From positions 62,001-126,000 of the forward strand of contig CAVUAI010000028.1 in NCBI GenBank assembly GCA_963739385.1: a DNA stretch of 64,000 bases, written 5' to 3'. A program made the position numbers and the translations under genes. The stretch is from VAZQ01 sp963739385 (GTDB lineage Bacteria > Pseudomonadota > Alphaproteobacteria > Rhizobiales > Xanthobacteraceae). The notes under the pieces are model-generated. The model was given only the letters and a program-made list of their open reading frames with translations. It did not search any database and had not been told where the DNA came from. Below, one piece after another: positions 15,843-24,871 of the stretch. Each line of letters opens with the position of its first letter. Positions within the stretch are counted from its first letter, which is position 1.

Positions 15843-16985
15843 CTAATACCAATCCTCAGATTGACTGACCGACTGCTGCCCAGTCGCGTCGCGCGATGGA
15901 CATGATCTTCCAGGGTTGGTCGATGAGTGTGTTCCAGGCGTAGCAGCAGTGATCGACGATATCGTCGAAGGATTTGAAGATCCGGTTTGACAACCAATTC
16001 TGACGCATGAACTGCCAGATGTTTTCCTGGCCGTTGAGTTCGGGCGCGCGTGGCGGCAGCGGCAGGAGTGAGACGTTGCTCGGCACAACCAGGGCTTTGG
16101 CGCCATGCCAGCCGGCCTGATCAAGGAGGAGAATGGCGTGTGCTCCGGGGGCGACTTTGGTTGCGATCTCGTCGAGATGGAGCTGCATGGCTTCACAGTT
16201 GCAGGCCGGCAGCACGAGGGCGGCGCCGGCTCCACGTTCGGGCAGACCGCACCGAACAGATAGGTCGATTGGGTCCGTTGATCGTGGGTAGCACGGGGGC
16301 GTGAACCTTTCCTGGCCCAGCGATAGGTGAGCTTGTTCTTTTGACCCACCCGCATCTCGTCTTGGAACCAGACCTCTAACGGTGTGCCGGGTGCGAGTGC
16401 CGCGCGGATTTCCGCCACACGCTCGGCGAAGTTTTTTTGAATGCCTCCATGGCTTCGGCATTCTGCTTGTATGCCTTGGGCCGGGCGCTCATATGCGAGA
16501 AGCCCAGCTTCTTGAGGGCGCGATAGATTGTGTCGTCCGACACTGAGAGCCCGAACTGCTCATGCAGCCGCATGATCAGATCGCACGCCCGCCAGCGCAC
16601 CACGCCATGGATCGCAGGGATCGGACCCTCTTCCACGGTTCGAGCGAGAAAGGCCTTGTGCAAGGCGTTGAGCTTGGGCGGCACTCCTGGAGAAGGGATA
16701 TTGATGAGACCGTCCGGTCCCTGCTCGTTGAACCGGATCACCCAGTCCCGCAGCGTCTGACGATCCATGCCACCAATCTTGGCCGCCTCCTCCCGCGAGG
16801 CGCCGTCGAGCACAGCCGCAATCGCTAGCAGCCGTCGCGCCTGCGCAGCATCTTTCGCTCGCTGGGCAATCCGGCGAACTTGGCCGGCGGTGTAGTCCGT
16901 CCGCACTGGAATAGCGTGGCCCATGGCAAATCCCTCAGTTTGCCATCTTGAATCATGCCGCGATCGATTCGGGAATCTTGAGGTT
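15843..16985 (-). mobile_element. IS630-family element, degenerate
   Basis: The region of the IS630 transposase with flanks. Imperfect inverted ends can be suggested: CCTCAGATT near 15855 on the left and the complement of CCTCAAGATT near 16978 on the right. I could not fix the TA target duplication. Exact ends are uncertain by some tens of bases. Confidence 0.55.
15856..16924 (-). pseudogene. IS630-family transposase, two frame changes
   Basis: Starts at ATG 16924 with a helix-turn-helix domain (RTDYTAGQVRRIAQRAKDAA, GMDRQTLRDWVIRFNEQGPD). At 16438-16432 the message holds A AAA AAC, a classic -1 slippery heptamer; slipping there gives EAFKKNFAERVAEIR and joins the DDE catalytic frame (EVWFQDEMRVGQKNKLTYRW, then LLLDQAGWHGAK and PELNGQENIWQF). 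A second change at about 16238-16242, where one G seems lost in GAVCP(E)RGAGAALVLP, has no slippery site and should kill the gene. The first shift is probably programmed, the second is damage. The final frame ends at 15856. Confidence 0.8.
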
Positions 16986-17153
16986 TCTGTGAGGTCGCGT
17001 GGGAGAACGGGCCCAGAGCACGGGTCGTAAGTGCGACCTCATAGAATCCCTAGAGAGTCAGCCACTCAGCGGCTTGGTATAAGACACTGCGTAACCTCTG
17101 ACGGCCCGATGACCTGGGCATGCTAGACTGGCCACAGCCCCGTCGCCGCCGAC

Positions 17154-17259
17154 CTAATGCGTCCGTGGGCCGAAATAGGTCGAGCCGTAGATCACAATCG
17201 CCCAGACTTATCGCCAGCACCACGATCGCCAGCACCAGCACCATGATCCCGTTGATCAT
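17154..17259 (-). pseudogene. Small single-span membrane protein, frameshifted
   Basis: ATG 17259 after a GGGAGGAACG site. It reads MINGIMVLVLAIVVLAISL, a clear membrane span. The +1 frame then continues AIVIYGSTYFGPRTH and stops at TAG 17154, a natural end for a 35-residue protein; the uncorrected frame runs on to 17050 with a basic tail. One extra G near 17205 would explain it. Function unknown. Confidence 0.5.
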
Positions 17260-17566
17260 GCGTTCCTCCCGGGAGTGCCTCAGTGGTTTTGTGCCAAGTA
17301 TAGCTCATCCGCGCGGGGACCTGCTGTCCATAGCGCCGCGGCGAAGGCTCGAACGGCGGACGAACGACCCCCGAGGCCACGGAACGGCGTGCTCCACAGC
17401 CGGCGACCGCTGGTGGTGAAGTAACCCGCCGAACGTTGCAATTCAGAACAACTCGGTCTGCCCCGAGGACCGCCCTTCGCCGGCAGGCTCCTGATGCGTC
17501 AGGCCGCCTGCGCTTGGCGGGTCCCTAGCTGGTAGGATCGGCGGCGGCACCTGGGAGGGAGCCCCC

Positions 17567-18110
17567 ATGCTCGACATGAGACGGCGCGAGTTCATCACGC
17601 TGCTCGGCGGCGCGGTGGCCACATGGCCGCTCGCGGCGCGGGCGCAGGGCGAGCGGATGCGGCGCATCGGAGTGCTCCTGGGCAGCACCGCACCCGACCG
17701 TCCCGACGTTGCGGGGTTTCTGCAGGCGCTGCAGCAACTGGGCTGGAGCGAGGGCCACAACCTGCGGATCGACTATCGCTGGGGCCGGGGCAATGCCGCC
17801 GATACCCGCAAATACGCGCAGGAGCTGGTCGCGCTCGCGCCCGACGTCCTCCTGGTCTCGGGCGCCTCATCGCTCACGCCATTATTACAGGCGACGCGCA
17901 CGTTGCCGATCGTGTTTACCAGCGTCGCCGATCCGGTCGGTGCTGGCTTCGTTGAGAGCATGTCGCGGCCGGGCGGCAACGCCACCGGCTTTATTCAGTT
18001 CGAGTACAGCCTGAGCGGCAAATGGCTGGAGCTGCTCAAGCAAGTCGCGCCGAGCGTGACCCGCGCCGCCGTCCTGCGCGACCCCACTCAAACTGCCGGC
18101 GCTGCGACGA
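17567..18110 (+). pseudogene. ABC_sub_bind solute-binding protein, truncated
   Basis: The N-terminal half of an ABC transporter substrate-binding protein of the ABC_sub_bind type. A twin-arginine-like start MRRREFITLLGGAVATWPLA is followed by RARAQG, then MRRIGVLLGSTAPDRPDVAG, FLQALQQLGWSEGHNLRIDY and LPIVFTSVADPVGAGFVESM. Homology stops near residue 180 (RDPTQTAGAAT); the frame then runs into the unrelated duplicated-domain region until 18523. The family is usually about 320 residues. GGGAGGG lies before ATG 17567. A second pair of fragments of the same family sits at 52.4-53.0 kb. Confidence 0.78.
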
Positions 18111-18199
18111 ACAACATAGCTTGCATCTGTAAGCCGGGGCCCGCTGGCTCAATTCCCCTCCCCTCGGCAACAAACAGTTTTTCGATTACGCCGCTGAAA

Positions 18200-18590
18200 G
18201 GAACGGACTGGGCACTCACCAGACCTGCCCGCTTAACCGGCGGGCGTGTAACTATCCGAGGGGTCGTGCCCTTCGCTCAAGCTTACGCCGCCGTGTCTCC
18301 AGCTTACCGGCTTCCAAGGGGAGCCCGGGTCGCCGCCAGGGGAACCGTCAGGCGCGGTGGGATTACATTAGGACTTCTCAATTCGAAGCGATCAATTTGC
18401 TACACAGGCCGCCATCCCCCTGGGAAATTCCACAAGTTGTTGAGGTTCCTGCCGAGGGCACCTACCGGATTCTCATCGCCAACAATCTCTCGGCCTGGCA
18501 GAAGCGCAACGACGTCGAGGTAATTGAGATCGGTCTCGTCGATCTCGATCCTGTCGAACATCGTGTCGATGCCGCCCGAGCGCGAGATCG
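18200..18590 (+). pseudogene. Unknown domain, copy A, frameshifted
   Basis: The first of two related segments. It reads LTGGRVTIRGVVPFAQAYAA, then AYRLPRGARVAARGTVRRGG, then shifts frame near 18390 and continues EVPAEGTYRILIANNLSAWQ, KRNDVEVIEIGLVDLDPVEH. Compared with copy B, the central GARVAAxGTVRxGGI and the YRIxIANNLSxxQKRNDVEV segments are nearly the same. It is a beta-rich domain with no name known to me. It follows directly on the broken ABC_sub_bind gene. Confidence 0.5.
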
Positions 18591-18994
18591 CTCAGATCGC
18601 GCCGTTGGAGGCGGATGCTTGGGAGGCGGTTTTCCCTCCAACGCGGCACGAGGGCAAAGGCCTGCGCCTCACCGGTAAGCCCGCCTCGGCCATGGCTTAC
18701 GGCGCCAAATCGGCACAGTATCGATTTCCAAAAGGAGCGCGCGTGGCGGCCGCCGGAACTGTGCGGCAGGGCGGTATCGTGCTCGATCTTCTCGACAGCA
18801 GCGAGCAATGGGCGGTGACTACCGCGATCGGTGAGGGTACGTTCCGGACCGGGATCGAGGTACCTATCGACGGCAAGTATCGGATTGTCATCGCCAACAA
18901 TCTCTCGGGCCGGCAAAAGCGCAACGACGTCGAGGTAATTGAAATCGGTCTTGTCGAACTCGATCCTGCAGAACATCGGGTCAAGCCGGGGTGA
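18569..18994 (+). CDS. Unknown domain, copy B
   Basis: From ATG 18569 the frame is open for 141 residues: MPPEREIAQIAPLEADAWEA, YGAKSAQYRFPKGARVAAAG, TVRQGGIVLDLLDSSEQWAV, GKYRIVIANNLSGRQKRNDV, EVIEIGLVELDP. It is a diverged tandem duplicate of copy A. No signal peptide or known motif. It may be the 3' end of a longer gene rather than a gene in its own right, since no clear ribosome site precedes the ATG. Similar beta-sandwich tails occur in proteins of glycan loci such as the one that follows; that link is a guess. Confidence 0.45.
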   Translation: MPPEREIAQIAPLEADAWEAVFPPTRHEGKGLRLTGKPASAMAYGAKSAQYRFPKGARVAAAGTVRQGGIVLDLLDSSEQWAVTTAIGEGTFRTGIEVPIDGKYRIVIANNLSGRQKRNDVEVIEIGLVELDPAEHRVKPG

Positions 18995-19589
18995 AAGTGG
19001 CAGTATCTTCCCCGGCGGGCAAAATGTTCACGCCCGGCAAAACAAAGTGAGAGGTCTGCAGCATTTCATTTTGATGTCTGCTCGCTCGGGCGAGCAGTAG
19101 AAGCCAAGCCGGCGCAGCGCGCATTGGTTCAGGGTTGAGAATTTCGCGCGTTCAGTTCAGCAGCGATTGCACACAGCACTTCACGCCCAAACTTTTTACC
19201 AGGGGCCCGCCTCACCGCGCGAACCTTCCGATCGTAGTGGACATCGACATTGTAGCTGCGCGCTATGTCGGACTGAAGTCCAGGCCGAGGCTTCGTGCCG
19301 CTAGGGGCTGTCCAATTCTCGCTGCGGAACCTGTCGGCCCGCCCCCCGACGCTCAGGATTTGTGTCGTGCATTCAGCGGGATACGAGGGCTCGCGTTGAC
19401 GGTCGCTGGACCCTTGGATATGGTCCTGCCCGTCTGCGCGGCAAAGGTCGATCAACGCACGTTGGCAACGATCTGCAGATGCTACAGTGTGTCGCCGCGC
19501 CCGCCTCTCCATCCACACAACGTTCAAGAGCTCAGGCGTGCAATCAGGTTGTCGACACGATTGGCTGAGAGTCCGGCTGGGAACGCTCC
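18995..19589. other. Non-coding stretch
   Basis: Open frames exist on both strands but none has a ribosome site and protein-like composition together. It separates the decayed region from the SxtJ gene and should contain the promoter of the 19.6-22 kb operon. Confidence 0.4.
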
Positions 19590-20012
19590 ATGCATGAGGA
19601 CTTCACTCGCCAGGAAGAGATTCGCGCCTCGTCCGATCGCTCGTTCGGACTGGTGATGGCGGCATGCTTCGGCATCGTAGCCCTGCTTCCGCTCCTGCAC
19701 GCCCCGGTGTCCGCGATCCGGTGGTGGGCGCTCGCGATCGCCGCGGCTTTTTTGGCGCTGGCCTTGCTGTGGACGGCACCGTTGCGGCCCCTCAATCGCT
19801 GGTGGCTCAAGCTGGGCCTGCTGCTGTCCAAGGTTGTCAGTCCCATTGTGCTGATGCTTCTGTTCTACGCCACCGTGACCCCGATCGGCCTCCTCATGCG
19901 CGCGACCGGCAAGGATCCGCTGCGATTGCGACGCGACGCCGCGGCAAGAAGCTACTGGATTCCCCGCGAGCCGCCCGGACCGGCGCCCAACTCGATGAAA
20001 CAGCAGTTCTGA
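19590..20012 (+). CDS. SxtJ family membrane protein
   Basis: A 140-residue protein with three hydrophobic segments: LVMAACFGIVALLPLLHAPV, WWALAIAAAFLALALLWTAP and VVSPIVLMLLFYATVTPIGL, the last followed by LLMRATGKDPLR. Length and the GLLMRxxGKDPLR ending fit the SxtJ family, small membrane proteins that accompany carbamoyltransferases in glycan and secondary-metabolite loci. It is followed after seven bases by the DUF5989 gene and then the carbamoyltransferase, so the three form an operon. Biochemical role unknown. Confidence 0.82.
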   Translation: MHEDFTRQEEIRASSDRSFGLVMAACFGIVALLPLLHAPVSAIRWWALAIAAAFLALALLWTAPLRPLNRWWLKLGLLLSKVVSPIVLMLLFYATVTPIGLLMRATGKDPLRLRRDAAARSYWIPREPPGPAPNSMKQQF

Positions 20013-20019
20013 GGTGCTC

Positions 20020-20172
20020 ATGTTGTCGTTTCTGCGAGAATTCTGGATGTTTCTCCGGGTTCGCAAGAAGTACTGGCTGATCCCGACCCTCGTCATGATG
20101 ATGATCTTCGGCGGCCTGATCGTGCTGACGCAGGGTTCCGCAATCGCGCCGTTCATCTACACGATATTCTGA
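20020..20172 (+). CDS. DUF5989 family small membrane protein
   Basis: A 50-residue protein: MLSFLREFWMFLRVRKKYWL, then IPTLVMMMIFGGLIVLTQGS and AIAPFIYTIF. The FLRxRKKxWLxP start and a single span with TQGSAIAPFIYT(I/L)F are typical of DUF5989, the usual neighbour of SxtJ and the carbamoyltransferase. The start is ATG 20020 after a GAGGTG site. Role unknown. Confidence 0.85.
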   Translation: MLSFLREFWMFLRVRKKYWLIPTLVMMMIFGGLIVLTQGSAIAPFIYTIF

Positions 20173-20188
20173 ACGAGGGCCGTTGCGG

Positions 20189-22025
20189 ATGCGCATTCTC
20201 GGACTCTCGGCGTTCTATCACGACAGCGCGGCCGCGCTGGTCGAGGATGGCCGCGTGATCGCGGCGGCGCAGGAGGAGCGGTTCACGCGCAAGAAGCATG
20301 ATTCCGCGTTCCCGCATCACGCGCTTGCCTATTGCCTCGACACCGCGGGCGTCCGTATGGACGGTGTCGACTACGTCGTGTTCTACGACAAACCGTTCCT
20401 GAAATTCGAACGGCTGCTGGAAACGTATCTTTCCTTCGCGCCCACGGGCTTCCGGTCGTTCCGGATGGCGATTCCGTTGTGGCTGCGCGAAAAGCTGTTC
20501 CAGAAGAAGCTGCTACGCGACGAGCTGAGAAAGTTTTCGCGCGACTACGATTGGGAGAACAAGCTTCTCTTTACCGAGCATCACCAGAGTCACGCCGCCT
20601 CCGCGTTTTTCCCTTCGCCGTTCGATGAAGCGGCTGTTCTGACCATGGACGGGGTGGGAGAATGGGCAACGATGTCCGTCGGCGTCGGCCGCGGCAACGA
20701 TCTCACGATCCTCAAGGAACTCCACTTCCCGCACTCGCTCGGCCTGCTCTACTCCGCGTTCACCTACTATACCGGGTTCAAGGTGAATTCCGGAGAGTAC
20801 AAGGTGATGGGCCTTGCCCCTTACGGCGAGCCGAAATTCGCACAACTGATTTTTGACAACATCATTGATCTCAAGTCCGACGGCACCTTCTGGCTGGATC
20901 AGTCCTACTTTGACTATTGCACCGGCCTGCGCATGACGAACGACAGGTTCGATCGTCTGTTCGGCGGTGCGCCGCGCAAACCCGATGAGCTGCTGACCCA
21001 GCGCCATATGGATCTTGCCGCATCGATCCAGGCGGTCACCGAGGAAGTCGTATTGCGCCTCACTCGCTCGGTTGCAAGCGAGAGCGGGGCGGAGAACCTG
21101 TGTCTTGCCGGCGGCGTGGCGCTCAACTGCGTCGCCAACGGCAAGGTCCTGCGCGACGGCAAGTTCAAGCGCATCTGGATCCAGCCGGCGGCCGGCGATG
21201 CCGGCGGGGCGCTCGGCGCCGCTCTCGCCGCCTATCACATCTACAAGGGCGGGAGGCGCGATATCGACAACAAGCTCGACGGGATGAGCGGAGCCTTTCT
21301 CGGCCCGGCTTTCGACGACGACGAGAGCGCCCGGCGCCTGGCAGCGGCTGGCGCACGTTTCGCGCGCCTGGACGACGGCGCGCTGATCGCGCGCACGGTG
21401 GACGATCTGGCGGACGGCAAGGCGCTGGGTTGGTTCCAGGGTCGGATGGAATTCGGCCCGCGCGCGCTCGGCAACCGCTCCATCATCGCGGACGGACGCT
21501 CGCGCGACATGCAGTCCGCACTCAACCTCAAGGTCAAGTACCGCGAGTCGTTCCGCCCCTTTGCACCCGCCGTGCTGCGCAGCGACGTCGCCGACTGGTT
21601 CGATCTCGACGGCGACAGCCCGTATATGCTCCTGGTGGCCGACGTCGTGAAGCGCCGGCAGCGCTCGATGACCGCCGCAGAACAGGCGCTGTTCGGCATC
21701 GAAAAGCTCAATGTGCCGCGTTCCGACATTCCTGCGGTGACCCACGTCGATTATTCGGCGCGTATCCAGACCGTCCATGCCGAGACCAACCCGCGCTTCC
21801 ATGCGGTGCTTGCCGGCTTCAAGGCCAAGACCGGCTGTCCGGTGTTGGTCAATACCAGCTTCAATGTTCGCGGCGAGCCCATCGTGAATACACCGAACGA
21901 TGCCTTTCGCTGCTTCATGGGGACCGAGCTCGAACTCGCTCGCAGTCGGCAATCTGTACATGGTCAAGGGGGATCAGGACCCGTCGCTCAAGCGCGACTA
22001 CAAGGACGCCTTCGAGCTCGACTGA
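20189..22025 (+). CDS. Carbamoyltransferase, NodU/TobZ/CmcH type, with one frameshift near the end
   Basis: A carbamoyltransferase of about 610 residues that transfers a carbamoyl group from carbamoyl phosphate via carbamoyl-AMP to a hydroxyl, probably on a glycan. The N-terminal Kae1-like domain shows GLSAFYHDSAAAL, EHHQSHAASAFFPSPFDEAA and MDGVGEWAT; the middle shows LAGGVALNCVANG; the C-terminal YrdC-like domain shows GRMEFGPRALGNRSI, FRPFAPAV and VNTSFNVRGEPIVNTP. Near 21937 one extra G breaks the frame; corrected it ends LAVGNLYMVKGDQDPSLKRD...AFELD at TGA 22023-22025. Uncorrected, it runs to 22123 with a non-homologous tail. The start is ATG 20189. Confidence 0.85.
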
Positions 22026-22107
22026 CAACGAGCGGGCCGACGGCGATGGCGGGGCTCGCGCATTCCACGCCGGCTTATATCCGCCGCGGTTACCCCTTAT
22101 CTGCCGC

Positions 22108-23040
22108 TCAGAACTCGAAATAGGTGAACTGGGCCGGGCTTTCGGCGCCGATAGCGATTTCGCGCGGGGGCACCTGTTCGAGGGCGCACTGATCCTGGCC
22201 TTTTCCTACAGCCGATGCAGCGCCGGGCAATCCCTTGAGAAAATTTCGAATGTCGTGTCCGCGAATGGCGAGATGATCGATGAAGTTGGCGCCGTCGTAC
22301 CATTCGCGGATCGGCTCCACGAAGACGCACAGCTTCGGACGCTTGGCGAGCAGAAAATCGAGGAACGCTCCAAAGGAATCGGAAATCTGTTCCAGCGCGG
22401 CAAACGTCATGACCACGCTGTCGGCGGGAATATCGATGGCGTAATCGGGTTTGTAGAAATCGAACAGGCGGCCTTCCGTGTTCCAGCCATGCAGGCGGTG
22501 CATGTTGTTGACGATCTCGCAGGACGGCTCTGCCCAGTCGAGGCCGACAATTTTCTTCTTCGGAAACATCTGCGCGAGCACGCTGACATGGCCGCCGGAA
22601 CCACACCCGAACTCGTAGATCCGCTCGCAGTCGGCAAGATAGGTCGAGAACAGGTACTGCTGGTAGACCCGACGCCAATTGAGCTCGAATTGCGGCTCGG
22701 CGGTCTGGGCGAAGCGCCGAAACAGTCTCACCGGCAGGTCCGCCCGGACGTATTTGGGCGCCAAGGCGCTGAGATCGCCCTTGCTGGCGACGAACTCGTC
22801 CAGATTCTCGCCCCACCCCTTGACCCAGCGAGTCTTGTCACCGGGGATGGCGATCGAAAAATCCCTGCGCCGGATGCGATCGAGCAGGCCGGCGACCAGT
22901 TCGTCGAGCGCCTCCCCTTCGATCCAGCCATACTGCCAGTTGTTCGTTACAATCGTATCGCGGCAGGCCGACGGCAGTGCCTGCTCCGGATGGCCCAAGA
23001 GCCGCGCAAAGTCGGGGAGGGTCAGGGAATGGTTGGACAT
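22108..23040 (-). CDS. Class I SAM-dependent methyltransferase
   Basis: About 310 residues from ATG 23040 (MSNHSLTLPDFARLL). The SAM-binding motif I is RIYEFGCGSGGHVSVLAQMF, followed by the acidic strand KKIVGLDWAEPS and motif IV-like SVVMTFAALEQIS. An N-terminal helical region of about 170 residues precedes the Rossmann domain, as in glycan and natural-product methyltransferases. It is convergent with the carbamoyltransferase, about 80 bases away, and probably belongs to the same surface-glycan locus. The acceptor is unknown. The frame is open further upstream to 23217, but that part is not protein-like. Confidence 0.8.
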   Translation of the reverse strand: MSNHSLTLPDFARLLGHPEQALPSACRDTIVTNNWQYGWIEGEALDELVAGLLDRIRRRDFSIAIPGDKTRWVKGWGENLDEFVASKGDLSALAPKYVRADLPVRLFRRFAQTAEPQFELNWRRVYQQYLFSTYLADCERIYEFGCGSGGHVSVLAQMFPKKKIVGLDWAEPSCEIVNNMHRLHGWNTEGRLFDFYKPDYAIDIPADSVVMTFAALEQISDSFGAFLDFLLAKRPKLCVFVEPIREWYDGANFIDHLAIRGHDIRNFLKGLPGAASAVGKGQDQCALEQVPPREIAIGAESPAQFTYFEF

Positions 23041-23232
23041 GAATCTCGCGCCGGGACCGTTGCAATGGCGTGGATAGACCAACGCATCCGCCGAATAAAC
23101 CTTGAATGCAGGCGAGAGAGCAAAATCTGGCGCCATACCTAGCGAAGTGGCCGCTTGCCGTCTTATACACTGGACGCTTGACCTTGAGGCCACACGGCCG
23201 CAGGCGGGCGAATCCACGGGAGGGTCGCCAGG

Positions 23233-23739
23233 ATGCAGGTGACGATTCGCGGGGCTTTGGTCGGGCTCGCGGTGGTTGTTGCGTCCTTCTGGGCGACTTT
23301 GCTCGTTCTCGATTATCGCTCAGACCCGGGGCCGGACCACGCATCGGATCCGGGCGTTGCTACGAGCACACCGGTTCCCGCCCCTGCACCGAACGCGTCG
23401 GTACCCCCCTCTGCACCGAGCGCACCACGTGCCGCTTCCGCGCCCACCTGGAATGAGGCGCTCTATCTTGCCGTCAACGCAGATGTGGCGGCGGCCATCG
23501 CCCGCAAGGACTTCAAGTCAGGCCGCGAACACTACGAGGCGGCCGGTCGCGCCGAACGCCGCCAGGGCGGCTTTGTGCCGAACGATTGGGACGAGGCTCA
23601 GTACTTGCGGCTCAATTCCGATGTCGCCAGCGCGGTGTCGGCGGGTACCTTTCAGAGCGGCTACCACCACTACCTCGTCGCCGGCCGCACCGAGGGACGG
23701 CGCGGTGGATTTGCGCCCGGGCGGCCGCCGGACAAATAG
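23233..23739 (+). CDS. Membrane-anchored protein with two tandem YLxxNxDVAxA repeats
   Basis: A 168-residue protein. Residues 5-27 form a span or uncleaved signal (ALVGLAVVVASFWATLLVLD), then comes a Pro/Ala/Ser-rich linker to about residue 68. Two repeats of about 43 residues follow: W-N/D-E-A-x-Y-L-x2-N-x-D-V-A-x-A-I/V, then FxSGxxHYxxAGRxExRxGGF, at about 72-117 and 119-163. This motif is also known in some glycosyltransferases and extracellular proteins of alphaproteobacteria; its role is not established. GGGAGGG lies seven bases before ATG 23233. Probably periplasmic. Confidence 0.72.
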   Translation: MQVTIRGALVGLAVVVASFWATLLVLDYRSDPGPDHASDPGVATSTPVPAPAPNASVPPSAPSAPRAASAPTWNEALYLAVNADVAAAIARKDFKSGREHYEAAGRAERRQGGFVPNDWDEAQYLRLNSDVASAVSAGTFQSGYHHYLVAGRTEGRRGGFAPGRPPDK

Positions 23740-24063
23740 GTTCGACCGGCCATTGCCCGATTGCGGTCGAGACCCTGCACCTCACCGTGATCGAGGGAAA
23801 CCTGTGCGCGCAGCCGGCGGAAACGCTGACGCGACACAATCCGCTTCGTGGGCCATGGCGCGGGTGCGACATTCACTGCCCACACGAAGGTTGTCAGTCG
23901 ACCGGGGGCCCTTCCCCGATTCACCACCAATCATGACTATTGTTGTCACAGTTTGGTGGTCTACTTCCCCGAAGTCGTAAGCGATGTTAATGTCCGGTGG
24001 GGCCACACCTGGAGCTAAGACCCTCATACGGCAGAGTATTCGGATAGACCAGCAGGGCCTATC
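23740..24063. other. Intergenic region
   Basis: About 320 bases without a credible gene, between two genes on the same strand. No terminator with a T run was seen. Confidence 0.4.
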
Positions 24064-24804
24064 ATGCGTCGATCCGCGAGGCTTCTGAGGCTTCCGCCCG
24101 GAGGCATGTTCAAGCCCATTCCGCTGATCGCGATCGCATCAACGGTGATTCTGGTCTTTTTCCTGGCGACGCTGCTGTTGCTCGAGAGTGCTACCCCCCC
24201 AGCGGAGGCCCCGGTCTCCCTCGTCCCGAGATCCGTCGCGGTGACCGAAGCCACCGGCATGCAACAATTGCCGCGCTTCGTCCGCGAGGAGGCCTTCGCC
24301 GACAATTGGGACGGCGAATATCTCCTGCAGTGGGAAGGCATCGAAGGCCTCAATGCCAGCGCCGGCCCGCACAAGTCCATCGTCAAGTATCATCCCGCGC
24401 TCGAGCTTGTGCCAGTCCCGACCGACGGCCTGCATCGCCTCGGCATCCAGGCAAGGGGCTTGGCCGGGCGCGTGATATTCCAGGTCGGCGTCTGGATTCG
24501 GGCCGCGCCCAACACGAAGATAGGATTGCAGGCGTTCGACGCCCTCAACGTGACGACCGGAACCAGTACATACGACCTGACCCGCGGAACCGTCGTGTCA
24601 TCGACGGGAGCCATTCGCAAGTCCGGCGTGATCGCTCGCTCCGACCATTGGTACAAACCGTGGCTGCAGATGCGCAGCAGCAACGGATGGCTTGTCACCT
24701 ATATACAGCTGCTCAACAGCGACGGCGCGGCGACCTACAAAGGGGACGGAAAGCAGGTGGTCGTATTCGGCGGGATCGAGATCATGCCGACCCTCGAGCA
24801 GTGA
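24064..24804 (+). CDS. Membrane-anchored hypothetical protein of the glycan locus
   Basis: 246 residues. One N-terminal span (FKPIPLIAIASTVILVFFLA), then an outward-facing beta-rich domain: FVREEAFADNWDGEYLLQWE, GLAGRVIFQVGVWIRAAPNT, TGTSTYDLTRGTVVSSTGAI, YIQLLNSDGAATYKGDGKQV. The pattern looks like a jelly-roll or carbohydrate-binding fold; I do not recognise a named family. ATG 24064 has an AGGG site seven bases away. The context (carbamoyltransferase, methyltransferase, repeat protein) points to a cell-surface role. Confidence 0.62.
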   Translation: MRRSARLLRLPPGGMFKPIPLIAIASTVILVFFLATLLLLESATPPAEAPVSLVPRSVAVTEATGMQQLPRFVREEAFADNWDGEYLLQWEGIEGLNASAGPHKSIVKYHPALELVPVPTDGLHRLGIQARGLAGRVIFQVGVWIRAAPNTKIGLQAFDALNVTTGTSTYDLTRGTVVSSTGAIRKSGVIARSDHWYKPWLQMRSSNGWLVTYIQLLNSDGAATYKGDGKQVVVFGGIEIMPTLEQ

Positions 24805-24871
24805 CGGGGCAGGCGGGAATCGCGGCGCCTACGACGGACAGCTCCGAGAGGCGTCTACATCAGCACACCGA

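Noticed and set aside
20513..21967. 484-codon minus-strand frame opposite the carbamoyltransferase
   Set aside because: The plus strand encodes clear carbamoyltransferase motifs; the minus frame has no start signal or family.
21100..23142. 680-codon plus-strand frame spanning carbamoyltransferase and methyltransferase
   Set aside because: It is a shifted frame over one real gene and the antisense of another; no protein motif is present.
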